From Camelus bactrianus (Eukaryota; Chordata; Mammalia; Artiodactyla; Camelidae): DNA of 64,000 nucleotides. This document shows, one piece after another, positions 24,411 to 39,359 of the stretch. The notes below the pieces were generated by a model. It made no database searches. It was given only the letters and a program-made list of their open reading frames with translations, and had not been told where the DNA came from. Within the stretch, counting starts at the first letter, position 1. Each line of letters begins with the position of its first letter. A program made the position numbers and the translations under genes. The stretch lies in NCBI RefSeq assembly GCF_048773025.1, contig NC_133558.1:21000501-21064500 (forward strand), given 5' to 3'.

Positions 24411-24809
24411 ACATGCAGAGGACAAAGGCCTCAGCAGGGCAGGAGGTTTGCTGTGGATGGAGCTTAATCCAGCAAGAAACGGGAAGACAAATGGGCTAGA
24501 AAACGTGTCTCTGAGGAAGATCTGAGCAGAAAGGGGTGAAGACGCTGGAAGGATTTTATAGAAGTGACATCATCCAATGTGTCTTCCAGAAAGAAGAACG
24601 ACTTTGTGAAGACTGGCTGGAACAGGGGAACCAAGAATCGGGAAACCCCTTTGGAGATGAGATCATCAAAGGCTCCAAATGAAAGTGATAACACTGGGCC
24701 TCGGGAGAAGGTGATGGATTCAGAGCTATTCAGAGCTTCAGGTAAAAGAGTTTTACTTGACCTGATTACAAGGTAGATCATGACACAAGATGCAATATAA
24801 TTTATGGGT

Positions 24810-25045
24810 CAAGGGTGTGGACTCTGGGGTCAGCACTGGATTCAGATTCCAACTCCACCACTGTGTAACCTTGGGAGAGTTATTTCATCTCTTTGAGACT
24901 CAAGTTCTCTCATCCATAAAATGGGGATAACAATAACCAGTCTCAAAGGGTTGACGATAAGGATTAAATGAGAATACATGAAAAACGCTTAGCGTAGCTC
25001 CTGCTCATATTAAAACTCTGTAAGTAGTAGCTATTATCAACGTTT
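24810..25045 (-). repeat. MIR SINE, antisense
   Basis: Near full-length antisense MIR: GTGGACTCTGGGGTCAG, CCACTGTGTAACCTTGGG, CATCCATAAAATGGGGATAA, TAAGTAGTAGCTATTATCA. Confidence 0.85.
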
Positions 25046-25360
25046 TATTAATACTGTTAATTAGGGAACTGCGCTCTGCCCCTCCACACCTTAGCTCCCC
25101 TCAAAATATCAGACCCTGATGCGAATGGGGAAAGATACAGAAAGGCAACTTCATGAATATTTATGTCATACTGGTTAATATGTATCTCAAACAACAATTA
25201 AAAGACTGATAAGACAGACAGCAAAATAGTAACCGTGGTTTTCTCTGGGAAATGAAACAGTGGGCAGTTTTACTTTTCTCCTTCCTACTTTTCTGTATTG
25301 TCTTCATTTTCTATATAAATGTGTGCTATCTGTATAATAAGGGAAAATACGTAAAATATA

Positions 25361-25366
25361 TTTATT
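25361..25366 (-). terminator. Candidate TAP2 poly-A signal
   Basis: AATAAA on the minus strand about 155 bp after the TAP2 stop codon, giving a short 3' UTR. Nothing else marks the transcript end. Confidence 0.5.
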
Positions 25367-25518
25367 ACGCCACAATACACTATTCAGCACCAGGCAAAAC
25401 TGTTCATCAAGGAAACAAGATTCCTGGCAAAAGTACCCGTGGTCTAAATCTCCATTGTGACCCCAGCTCCAAAAACAGCTCCCCAGGGGAGCTCCCCCAG
25501 GGAAACTCAAAGCAGGAG

Positions 25519-28471
25519 CTACTCGGGGTCACTCAGATGGTCACGAGAAGGGTCCAGTGTCTCCGGGCTCTCAGTCCTCCAGCTCTGCTGCACCAGGGAG
25601 CAGAGGTCCTGCCCCTCCGGGAGCCGGCCGTGCTCCTGCAGCTCCCCCTGCCTCAGCACCAGGATCTGGTCGGCGCTCTGAACCGTCTGCAGCCGGTGAG
25701 CGATCACCAGCACCGTGCGGTCCCCGCGGGACCTCCAGTCCTGCAGCTGAACGGGGAGGATCACAACCTCAGAAAGATAAGAAAGGGATGGGCACCGCAT
25801 CCCCGCTGGGCACCATCTCTGGTGGCTGAGGGTCAAGATGGCAGGAAATAAGAGACGACAGGGAAGAGCAGGAGAGGAAGCTCTGTGCTGCTCTGCTCTC
25901 TCAGCCGGGCTGCCGCAGCTGGAGGATGAGGAGGGGGCTGTGGAGGAATCAGGGCGTCCCCACACCACGGGAGTCTCCATTCCATCCCCACCCTAAGAAG
26001 GCACAGATACTCTTCCCACTAGTGGCCCATTCATCCTCCACTGCCCAGTTCTACACAGGCTGACCCTCAGGTCCCGCCTTCCCCGCCCCTCCCAGCCAGT
26101 ACTCACGGCCTGCTCACACTCCACGTCCAAGGCACTGGTGGCTTCATCCAGGATAAGGACCTGTGGGTCCCGCACGAGGGCCCGGGCAATGGCCAGACGT
26201 TGCTTCTCTCCCACAGCCAACTGGCTCCCTTTCTCCCCGACATCTGAAGAAAACGAGAAATGCCTTTCCTCAAACACTGGTGACCATGACAACGTCCTCC
26301 CCACAGGCAGGGACCAGGGCACAACTGGTGTTTCCACAGAAACCAGTTAGGAGGATGAGGGCCTGGTGGAGGGAGGGAGGTGGCCAGTGGGGAGACCTCT
26401 GGGGCTGGCCATGTCCAGGGAGCATCACTTCTGCCCTGCTCTCTGGGAACAAAGACTCCGGATCAGGATAGATGGCTAAAGGACTCAGGAGGTTGGGGAA
26501 GGAGGGGAGATGGGAGGTGAGAAGAGGCAACAGCAAACACTGAGTTACAGTGACACAGGCCCGGCCCCAAGAATAAGCTCGTCTGTCCTTTGACTGAGGT
26601 ACCTGTAGAGAGTCCATGCTCCATTTCTTTTATGAACTCATCTGCCCTGGCAGCCTGGGCAGCAGCCATCACCTTATCATCACTGCAGCTCTTCAGCCCG
26701 TAAGCAATGTTGTCCCTCACGGAACCCGAGAACAGCACAGGCTCCTGCCCAACCAAAACCACCTGTGCCGAGGGGATGGGAGCAGAGGACTGTGTGGAAA
26801 CCCCCACGGCAGGGGCCCTCCTTTCCTCCCCGCCTACCTCCCCCAGAACCGAGTCCTTGCGTGTCTCCGCCTGACCCCTCTCCCGTGCCCTCTCTGCACA
26901 TCCTTCCTCTCCAGTCTCCTATCCCTCGTCTTCCTCCCCACCCACCTGCTGGTGCAGGTAGTGGTGTTCATACTGGGAGATGGGCACCCCGTCCAGCAGC
27001 ACCTGCCCCCCAGTGGGCTGGTACAGGTTCTGCAGCAGGGCAGCCACCGTGCTCTTCCCAGACCCATTGGGCCCCACCAGTGCGGTCATCTGACCAGGAC
27101 GTAGGGTGAACGTCAGACCCTAGAAAAGCCAGGAAAGAGTTAGGAGCCTGCCTCTTCTCCGTCCCCCCACCCCATTCTTTCTATCAGAGGCAAATCATCT
27201 ACAAGCCATGATGCCTGGTCACACAGGAGCCAGGGGCCCAGGTTCCCTCCCTGGGGCCTGTCAGGCACCTTGAGCACTGGCTGGTTGGGGTGACTGGGAT
27301 ATGCAAAGGAGACGTCTTGGAATTCCACCAGCCCCCGCAGAGTGGGCGGGGCCAGTGTCCCAGGGGGAGGCAGGTTTGGCTTTCTGTCCAGGTAGTAGAA
27401 AACCTTCTCCGCAGCCCCCACGTTGCTCAGCATATCCCCAAACATGTATACCACGGTCTGCAAAACAGGAGGGCAGGGGTCAGCTAATCATACATAGCTC
27501 CACCAGAAAGCAATTTCTCAACTCCTCATGCGCCCTCTGCCACTCTGCACTCCAGCCATGCCTCTCCCCTTATCCAAAAAAAGATTCTCTACCTTTAAAT
27601 GTGTGATCTGATGGAATTTAAAAGCAGCACCAATATCCTATTATTCCAACTTGTAACACAAAGGATATAAAGGACCGAGACGTCCATACTCCCCTCAACA
27701 CCGTGACTTGCACCCCAGACCTTTCCAGTTACTGCTCTGTGTTACCGCACAGCTGGTCTGGCCTGATTAGACAGGGAACCCCTTAAAGTCGGTGCTGTGC
27801 CCACCTCATCTCTGTGGCCCCCAGAGTGCCTCATGCACTCTCCCCACAAAAGACACTTAACAAATCTCTACGAAAACTCTAAAATAAAGCCCAAGATGCA
27901 GGAACTATTTTTGAAAACTGGTAAATAAAGGGAAAGAACTAAATGCTCATTCTGCCTTTCCTAATCAAACTGTCCCACTGAGTAACCAAACAGCAGAGGA
28001 GGAGGCACCTCCCTTGAGAGAAGTCTCCCAGCTAATAAATGAAGGAATGACGGCTGTCATCATTTGCCTCCCCTAGTCACTGAATGGATCTTGGCTCTGA
28101 GCATTATTGGATGAAGCCACCACAGATGTAGATGAGAGAGAGGAAGAGACAGATGTAATATATGTACTCTTATTACTTATATGAGACGTGAAAATTTGAC
28201 TGCTGACTGCATTTGATGAACTTTAGAAATTATTGTTAATTTTGTAGGTGTGATAATGGCTTTGCAGTTACATATTTTTTAATGTTTATATTTAGAGAGA
28301 TACATTTACAGATGAAGCCATATCTGGATTTGCTTTAAAATAATATGGGTTGGGGGTTAAGTGGGTGAGGCTACAGATGAAACAAGCCTGGCCATCAGTT
28401 ATAATTGTTAAGACAGATGCTGGGTATATGGGGGTTCATTATAGCATATACATATGTGTGTATACATATAC

Positions 28472-28515
<44 letters not shown>

Positions 28516-30383
28516 GTATGTATGTATATATATGTGCCTACATTTCAGATTCTCCATAACAAATGAATTGGGGTTATTTTGGATTGGTTTTTTTTTTAAG
28601 GGGAATGAACAGAAGCCAAAGGGGAAAGAGAGCATGCACAGGTCCTGACTCACTTGCACGTGGGAGCCCACGTCCTCCTGGTAGAGCAGAAAGGAGAGCA
28701 GCCCGCCCCGGGTGAGGTCCCCGGCCAGGATCTGCTGCAGCCCACAGTTCAGCAAGAGCACCTGCATTGCCAAGTGCAGCGTCTGGAAGGGAGAAGAAAG
28801 GGGAACCTGAGAACTTTCATTCTTTGCCCTCCCTGTTCCTACAACACAGAGCAGCAGGGACCCCAGGACCAGCTGTAGGATCAGGACCAACCTGCCCCCT
28901 CCCTGGCCCCTTCCCCCAGCCACTCAGCCTTCTCACCCTCCTTAAGAGCAGGTAGAGGGCCTGTTCCAGGTCTCGTCGCCACCACAGCTGCCTGCATCGT
29001 TCAAGGGCCTCCTTATAGCGACAGACTTCTTGCTCCTCGGCCCCAAAACTGCGCACGGTCTGAAGCCCTCCAACTGCTTCCCGCACCACCTGCCCTGCTT
29101 TCGCCACTGCGTCCTGGACCTCCTGAAGCACTGCCTGCAGAAGTGGAGCAGGGGACGGAAGGGGTTGACTCGGCAGAAGACAGCAGACCCACGTCTCACT
29201 CTAGCCCTTGGGATGCTCCCCCAAACCACCGGGAAATGTCAAACTCTCCTCTTTCCCTCTTTCCTACACTTCTTTCCAGAAGGGATCATGAAAGTCAAGG
29301 AGGCAGCGAACAAAACACGACTGAGCTCTCAGTATGAGGTAGTGCAGGATACGCGCTATTTTTTTTAACCATCATTTGAGGTGACTCACACCACCCCCAG
29401 TGTCTGAATGAAGAAAGAGGGGTGGTTTTTCCAAGGAGACACAGCTAGTAAACAGACGGTGGAGATGTAACTCAAAATGGATCAAATGCCTAAACACAAG
29501 AGCTAAAACCATCAAACTCTGAGAAGAAAACATGGGGGAAAAGATTCATGAGACTAGACCACAAATGATTTCCTGGATGTGACACCAAAAGCACACACAA
29601 CAAAAGAAAAAAAAAAAACAGATAAATTGGACCTCATCAAAATTAAAAACTTTTGTGCATCAAAAGATTCTATCAACAGAGTGAGAAGGAAAATTACAGA
29701 ATAGGAGAAAACATCTGCAAATCATGTATGAGTTAAAAGGTTAATACCTAGAATATATAAAGAATTCCTACAACTCAACAATTAAAAACAACTCAATTTA
29801 AAAATGAGCAAAGGACTTGAATAGATATTTCCCCAAAAAAGATACTAAACTTGTCAACAAACACATGAAAAGATGCTCAACATCACTAATCAGGAAAAGC
29901 AAATCAAAACCATATGAGAAATCATCTCACAATCATTAGGATGGCTATTATTTTTTTAAAGTGGTATGAATATATGATGGACTATTATTCAGCCATAAAA
30001 GGAGGACATCTTGCCACTTGCAACAACATGGATGGACCTTGAAAGCATTATGCTAAGTGAAATATGTCAGACGGGAAAAGATAAAAACTGTATGATTCAT
30101 TTATATGTGGAAATCTAAAAAAACAAAACAAAGCAAAAAACATAAAACTCAAAAGAAGAAGAGATCAAATTTGCATTTGCCAGAGGCGAGGGTAGGAGTT
30201 GGGGGAATTGGATGAAGGTGGTCAAAAGGTACAAACTTCCACTTATAAGATAAATAAGCACTGGGGATATAATTTTAAAATTATAAAAAGGAACAGAAGA
30301 TAACAAGTGTTGACAAGGATGTGGAGAAACTGAAACCCTTGTGTACTGCTAGTAGGAATGTAAAAACAGTACTCTCTCTCTGT

Positions 30384-30424
<41 letters not shown>

Positions 30425-33400
30425 CTACATAAAGTCCCAGGGGCCAGTGGGTCTTCTAAAATCAGAGCTGCTACTTAAGGGCTGTGAAGAGAAGGCCTGT
30501 AGGGGAGCTTTATTCTTCCCCAGGGGCCCCCTAACATCCACACCCACCTGATGGCGGGCATTGTACACCTTCTCAGCCGCTATTGTGAGAGGCAGCTCAA
30601 GCAGAGAGAGGAGGGTGAGTCGAGGAGACAGGCTGAGCATGAAGCCGTACAGTCCCAGCACTTGCACCAGGCTTCGCAGAAACACATTGGCATTAAGAGG
30701 AAGCCAGCAACTCATCAGTTTGGTATCCGAGCTCAGCCGCGAATTCAGCTCCCCTGGGAAGGACAGAGCAGGTGAGGAAACTGTGTGTTGTAATGTAGAA
30801 CCCCCTCGAGACCCACTGCTCGCTCGCACAGTCCCCTCCTCACTTGCAGAGAGTCAGATGGAGGCTGCCTCACTACATCGTCCCCAAAGAGAGAAAATGC
30901 AAGTGTCCTGCCAGCGATGCACGCCGGACAGGCTGGGTGCAGGTGGAGGGCAGCTGAGGGGCAAGGAACGCCAAGGAGAACCCCAGATCTGGACTCCAGG
31001 CCCCACCTGTCTTAGTCTCCTGGAAGAAAGTGAGGTCCTGGCGCAAGAGGGAGGAGAAAAGCTGCTCCCGGATCCGCAGGTTGATTCTGGACATGGTGAG
31101 GGTGAAGGCGCTTCCTCGGCAGCCAGCAGACAGTGAGCTGCGGGGAGAGGATGAAGGAGAGAGAGATGCAGAAGAGAGAGGAAGGGGAGAAGCAAGGAGA
31201 AAGCACAGAATGAAAAGAAATACAAAGTTGCAGGAAGTATACCATGAGAGCAGAAGAGAAAACAAATAAGAGAGAGGGAGAGACACCAGGCAGGAATAAA
31301 GGGAGGACATGGTGAGTTAGTTATGGGAACAAAATCATAGCATGAACAGATTCACCAGTATTTATGGAGCTCACTCTGCATTAGACACAAGGGAACAGTA
31401 CGACAGAAATGGAAAGATGTTGTGAAGAGGAATAGACTATGACTTGCTTCTGACCAGACCTTCCTCAGTGTTATCTATCCCTCCAGCCTCCCCCTCCGTC
31501 TTGGTCCCTTTCCTGCCTGCCCCTAGTGTCCTTCTCCCTCCTCCCACATACTTCCTTGTGGGAACAGCAGCAATGAACCCTCTGCCCTCCCACTCTCCAA
31601 AGCCCTGCGATCATCTTATTCCCCCTCTTTATTGTCCTTGGGGCTGGAGAATTCCCATTAGACCAAGCAAATATTTACAGTAAAACTTAAGCGGAAAATG
31701 TGAAAACAGAGAAACAGGAATTTTACAAAACATGGGCTTCTAACACAAATCTAGTGACTGCATTTAGAAGGCTGTTGGGATAGTCAGACCTAGAATGAAG
31801 AGAGTTTGGCCTTTGGTGACCACAGTGAGAATGGAGAGAAAGGAGCCACAGGAAAACATTTTGATTGTGGACAACACAGGGCTAGTGTCTGAACATGAGA
31901 AAGGCATGGACCATGCGGGTGCTTGGAGCCTTGGATACTAATGGGTTCATGATGGGAATAAGAAAGGGGAGCCACTTTCAAGGAGATCACGAGGGAGTGG
32001 GGTGCAGGTAGAGCTCTGGGAAGATGGAGTCTGAGATAACAATGGGTTATCCAATGGGAATGTCATGGAGGCCAGTAGATGACAAGGCTGGAGCTGGGCA
32101 TGGAAACTTGGATCTGGGAATCACCTGCAGAGATGAGCTGGGTTAGCTCAACAGGGCAAATGCTCTTAATGATCAAAGAACTGAGTCATGAGGAAAGTCC
32201 ATAATTAAGGATCCAGAAGAGGACAGTTCACCACTGGGAAGCAGGAAGGGAGTTCATAAAAGCTAATGGAAGAAATAGATCAATTGTAAGAGATTGTTCA
32301 GATGCCAAATGCTACAGAGACACAAAGAGAACTGAGTGCTGATTTTTTTTTTTTAAGCAGTAGCTTGATCAGTAAGAAGTTCACTTTTAAGTGATTAGTG
32401 TCAGCAAAGAGTAGCAAGTATGGAATAATGGAGAATTGGTTTTTGAGGGATTCCAAATGAAGGATGACCATAACAAAGGAACAGTATCAAGCAGCCCGCT
32501 GGGGTTGGGGTAAGGCAGTGAGGTTCTTGCTAGCCTGAGAATGGGCACCTCCTTACATTTTGCACCCTAGGTGCCTCGCTCACCTTATCCTAGTCCCTGC
32601 CCTATCAAGCAATTAGTTCATTTGTTTGTTTGTAGACAGCGGACTCCTGGGTACGTCTGAAAAGGGAGGGGAAAGTAAACCAAGTGGAAAAGTGTAAAGA
32701 CATTGGAAAGAAAGGTGACAAGCCGCAGAGTAAGACCTTCCAGGGCTGACAAGATGAGTTAGGGAAGAAGAATCAGGAAGAAGAAACATGTCCACCCTGA
32801 CAACAGGATAACTGTGGAAACAAACACAGTGAGAGGTAGGAGACAGAAAAGAGAAATGGAGTTTCATGGAGATAAACACGTTGAGAGGCAACTCAGAGAC
32901 ATTCCATTTGACACATAAACACCTTTTGTACTATATTCACTCATACCTGTAACTTTAATAACGTAATATAAACTTTGAGGGTGTTGGAGCTACGTGGTGA
33001 ATGAAGGAATAAATGAGTGGATGTAAGAAATAAAACAGTGAATAAATAAATATATGCAGATTTTAGTTTAAGTATTTTGTGTTTTGTGCACCAAAGGGTC
33101 TGAAAACAGAGTTGGGAAAGTGAGGGCCTCCATAAAAACTGAGGCCCCACAAACCGCCCATCACCTACCTGCCAACAGAGAAGAGACACATGAAAAAGAT
33201 GGCACTGACAAAGGCATCCGGGTCAAAATCACCTCCCAGGATGTCAATCACACGACCAGAATAGTAAGGGATTAATGTCTCACCTGCAAGAGGCAGGAAG
33301 GACAGCAGATGAAAGTGCTGGTGCCAAGGGCCTTTTCCCACCTCCAGCTCACAGCGCCCTCTCCTGACTCACCCAACACGGCAAGGACCAGGAAGAAGAA

Positions 33401-33865
33401 GGCGGCAGCCAGGAGAGGCAGGTCTGGCCTGGAGAGCTGCAGCAACCTCCACATAAAGGCTCTGTTGTTCTCCTGGTCCCGCTCCCTCTCCTGGGGTCCT
33501 GGGGCACCCAACACAGCCCACACCGCCCAGCTCAGTCCTGCAGCCCCGGAGCCCAGCAGCAGCCAGCTCCAAGAGGCTGAAGCCACTCTGGCCGGGGGAG
33601 CACTCAAGGCCCCTGGGACGAGGGCCCTCAGGGAGAGAAACAGGGGGGTCACCAGGCAGAAGGGGGGCAGCAGTGCTCCCACAAATCCCAGCAGCCCCCC
33701 CAGCCTTAGCAGCCACCAAAGCCCTCCAAGTCGCAAGGCGCCCTCCAGCCACAGGCCTAGAAGCCCTGGGGGAAGCAGGGCCCCCAGAGGCCCCCGCAGC
33801 AGCCAGAGTAAGGCCGAGTCCGCCAGCAGCAGGGAAGCCCAGGGTCTCAGGTCAGAGAGCCGCAT
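25519..33865 (-). CDS. TAP2: TAP2, peptide transporter ABC half-subunit
   Basis: Half of the ER-membrane TAP1/TAP2 transporter that pumps proteasomal peptides to class I. Coding exons: 33373-33865, 33169-33283, 31007-31137, 30548-30753, 28937-29134, 28654-28782, 27269-27457, 26946-27119, 26603-26762, 26107-26243, 25519-25746; 2160 bp, 719 aa, all GT/AG, sizes as I recall for human. TMD0 keeps Asp16 ([11 protein letters not shown]), the known tapasin contact. The NBD has Walker [10 protein letters not shown] (503-511), a non-canonical signature AVGEKQR (608-614), Walker [13 protein letters not shown] with Glu632, and switch His661. A splice acceptor (ttctacccacag) 8 bp before the ATG shows a non-coding first exon upstream. 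The C-terminus reads through [17 protein letters not shown] to a longer tail than the 703-aa human form. Intron 5 holds a LINE-1 and a CA repeat, intron 7 an old repeat and a TG repeat. Confidence 0.97.
27905..28460 (+). repeat. Old interspersed repeat in TAP2 intron 7
   Basis: The left part (27905-28070) matches the unidentified block at 10565-10740. The right part (28190-28460) has text like GATGAAACAAGCCTGGCCAT and GGGGGTTCATTATAGC, common in ancient dispersed repeats. A related sentence (TTTGATAATAGTATGTCAAT) recurs at 58640-58820. Family name not certain. Confidence 0.5.
28453..28540. repeat. (TG)n/(TA)n microsatellite
   Basis: ATACATATATGTG leads into about 12 TG units and then TATATATATGTATGTATG. 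It sits in TAP2 intron 7 and is probably polymorphic. Confidence 0.9.
29455..30385 (+). mobile_element. LINE-1 with internal deletions, sense
   Basis: In TAP2 intron 5. ORF2 3' text (AAACCATCAAACTCTGAGAA, AAATTGGACCTCATCAAAAT, AAACACATGAAAAGATGCTC) jumps to the 3' region (ATGGATGGACCTTGAAAGCA). A second L1 piece (GTTGACAAGGATGTGGAGAA) begins near 30305. It is 5'-truncated and rearranged. Confidence 0.8.
30384..30422. repeat. (CA)n microsatellite
   Basis: About 18 uninterrupted CA units at the end of the LINE in TAP2 intron 5, 126 bp from exon 5 on the intron side. A likely polymorphic marker. Confidence 0.95.
31750..33150. other. TAP2 intron 3, no gene seen
   Basis: Intronic DNA between coding exons 3 and 2. 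Some stretches (31780-32150) read like an old L2-type repeat (GGAATCACCTGCAGAGATGA), but recognition is weak. Confidence 0.35.
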
Positions 33866-34436
33866 GGCGAAATCTGTGGGTAGAAAGTGAGAAATTACAG
33901 AGTTGGGGTCCCAGACCTTGTCTCTGTCCTCCCCACTCCCACTCTGCCCAACGCATCCACCGGCTTCTCAGTTTGTTTACCCAATGCCGCCCCGAAAGAT
34001 GCCCTGAGTACCCCGTGCTCACCAGTACCTCCCTCCTAGGACCCAAGGCATTCGGCCTGACGGAGGGAGCTGGGAAGCCTGACACATCTGCAGCCTCATC
34101 CTTTAAAAAAAGTTGCCAGGGCCCCCTCCCCCACACCCCGCTCCCACCAGCCGCCCCGAGTTCCAAAGGGCCGGGCGGTCGGTGCCCTGCTCCTCTGCTT
34201 CCCGAGGTCCAGAGGGACAGGAAGCGGGGGGGGCGCAGAGTGGGCGGTGGCTGGGCTGCGTCCGTGTCAGCGCTCCAGGTTTCCACCCGCACGAACTCAC
34301 CAGCGGCGCTCCTGGGCTGCAGCTCTGGGGGGTCTTTCCTCTAAGCGCTGGGGCTGAGCTCTGAAATGCCGCGCGCGGTCTCAGCTTGGTTTCCCCTCTG
34401 CGGGCTGGCGAGGCTCTCCCAGGCAGCGCCTCCCTC

Positions 34437-34457
34437 CGCTTTCGCTTTCGCTTCCCT
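34437..34457 (-). promoter_or_regulatory. ISRE/IRF element in TAP2 promoter
   Basis: Minus-strand GAAGCGAAAGCGAAAGCGG, a tandem GAAA-type IRF-binding element. It lies about 570 bp upstream of the TAP2 ATG in a CpG-rich stretch (about 34100-34560) that should hold the non-coding first exon. This fits the known interferon induction of TAP2. Confidence 0.75.
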
Positions 34458-34483
34458 ACCCGGGGCCTTGTTCTGGGCCCGGC

Positions 34484-34500
34484 GGCCAGCAGGGGGCGCG
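34484..34500 (+). promoter_or_regulatory. CTCF-like motif at TAP2 promoter
   Basis: GGCCAGCAGGGGGCGCG on the plus strand matches the CTCF core consensus CCASYAGGGGGCGC closely. It lies in the TAP2 CpG-rich promoter and points towards PSMB8/TAP1. Confidence 0.55.
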
Positions 34501-34569
34501 CGACCCCCGCAGACCTCCCGACAGACGCCCGACTCCTGCTCCCCTGGCCAGGCCGAGGTTGGTCTCCCA

Positions 34570-36050
34570 CCATCAGCAATAGCTACTCTGTCATAGGAAA
34601 CTATTGCGATTTTTTAAATTGCCTCTAAGTAAAGTGAAGCTGTTTCAGAGTTTAGGATGCTCTGTAATTGGAGAACCAATGGATTTTCTTACCTCAAATT
34701 CTTACTGCCTCAGCTCTGAACCTATTTTGGAATTGGCCCTCTTCCCCCATCCAAGCTCCAGTTGTAGCATCTTGTGGGGAGCGCGGAGAGGGAGCCATAT
34801 TCCGAGTGAGAAGTACTCAGGACTTCTAAGTGGAAGGCCCAGTCGCTCTCACCAGGACCTACATGCGTTTCCTCTTAATAGATTATGAGCTGAGAAGGCC
34901 CTCACCCCATGTCTGCATTTGTCTTTCTCAACACAGCTCCTTGAGCAGAAAATGTATTCAGGTAACTCTAAATTTGTGGTCCAAATTACGTTGGGAGCAC
35001 CTTCCTCGTATGAGGGGAGTGAATTTTGTTTCTTGGCCTATTTTAACACTGATTAGTGAGGTAATCAGGTTTGCATGGGTCCTGCCTAACCCAGAGTCTC
35101 TCCGTGGACCGTGCAGATTGGTTTCCTCCAGAAACAACTCTTCAGGTTGAAACTACCTCCCAGACTCAGAATACCCCTCGAGGGAGGACTGCTTGGATTC
35201 CAGTCCACCCTTTTGAAATGTTACCGGTATGACTACCAATGAGTCACTTCAAATTGAAAGTGGGAAGTGGGAGATTAGAAGTTAGGGGCTTACTAAAATT
35301 TCTCCAACCCTGTCCACTCTGGAACCTTAAGGATCTCTAAGGAGAAAAGCTCCACACTCAGCGGCTTCCTACTCACAAGCTCTTCTTTTGACTGCCTCTC
35401 CTTAGAGAGGGTGTAGCACCCTGCTCCCTCCAGTGGTCCCAGCGTGATTCGGAAAATCTCATTACGTCTCTCACCTTTCTATCCGGGTCACTTTTTCCTC
35501 ACATTACCACTTCAGCGGGCCCTCCTTATCTCCTCTTCCACTTCAATCCTGGTCTTGTCATCTTTCAATTGAGTGTGACACATCATGAAATTGAAGCCCT
35601 AGTGTCTGTCTTTACCTTTAATATCCAATCTCTCCCCAGTGTTATTTGAGGTAAATGGGACCGTGTTTACAATTACTGCACACATGGGAACCAGAAGCTT
35701 TTCCATCCTACTCTACAAAGTCAAAAACAGTGTTTCTAAGTGCCCTACTCCCAAATAACCATTAACAACTGATTATACAGGCGTCTCCAGGCTGTGTTCC
35801 CATAGAAAGGGCTCTAACCTAAATTAAACTGCACAGAACTGTTCACAGACCATGTTGAGCCTTCCTGAGGTCCTGGAGAGGTGAGCGTGGAAGGAAAACC
35901 CAGGAGAGATTTTGGGTGAGGCCCCATTTCTTAGGCAGGGGTTTGAGTCTCTCTTCTCAGAAAAAGTCTGTCTTTATTTCCAGCCCACTCCTTCCAACAA
36001 CCACAGCCCCAACGCCACTCAGCCACAACACAGAGGCATTTATAACCGTT
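34570..36050. other. TAP2-PSMB8 intergenic, no gene seen
   Basis: Unique DNA between the TAP2 promoter and the PSMB8 3' end. No exon, RNA or repeat recognised. Confidence 0.4.
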
Positions 36051-36055
36051 ACCTC

Positions 36056-36061
36056 TTTATT
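36056..36061 (-). terminator. PSMB8 poly-A signal
   Basis: AATAAA on the minus strand about 220 bp after the PSMB8 stop, giving a short 3' UTR. Confidence 0.65.
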
Positions 36062-36280
36062 GTGCTTAGTGGGGCACCCAGGAGGTTGGGGTGGGGGAAT
36101 GCTAGTTGAGACAGAGAACACACAAAAGGTAAACTCTGCCTTGCACCTCCCAGTGGCCCTCGTTGGTTCTCTATCTCTGGGCTCAGTCAGAGTAGGCCCC
36201 TCTTTCTCCTGGGGTGGAAACTGGCCCAGGTCCCTAAGTTGACCAGGCTTCTCCAGAGGCTTGCCCAGCTGCCGCCACCA

Positions 36281-39236
<2,956 letters not shown>

Positions 39237-39274
39237 GATCGCCTAGCACCGGAGATCGGTCGGTGCTCACAGGG

Positions 39275-39292
39275 GGAAGTGAAAGCGAAAGC
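39275..39292 (+). promoter_or_regulatory. ISRE in PSMB8 promoter
   Basis: GGAAGTGAAAGCGAAAGC, a strong IRF-binding ISRE, 39 bp upstream of the PSMB8 ATG (palindromic use is not needed, as ISREs work in either orientation). It fits known interferon induction of LMP7. Confidence 0.8.
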
Positions 39293-39344
39293 CCGAAGCC
39301 TCAAGGGGAGGGAACCAGAATTTTTTTCCACATCCCCCTGCCCT

Positions 39345-39353
39345 TTCCGAGAA
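39345..39353. promoter_or_regulatory. GAS (STAT1) motif in PSMB8 promoter
   Basis: TTCCGAGAA fits TTCNNNGAA exactly and lies 52 bp beyond the ISRE. The pair suggests direct IFN-gamma/STAT1 input in addition to IRF1. Short motifs occur by chance, so position is the main support. Confidence 0.5.
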
Positions 39354-39359
39354 GCGAAC

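Noticed and set aside
28408-28923. 171-codon minus-strand frame running through TAP2 exon 7
   Set aside because: Only 28654-28782 is real exon; the rest is intron and TG microsatellite read as Thr/His/Tyr.
33673-34344. 223-codon open frame on the plus strand over TAP2 exon 2 and its promoter
   Set aside because: Antisense to real TAP2 coding sequence and CpG DNA, with no recognisable protein.
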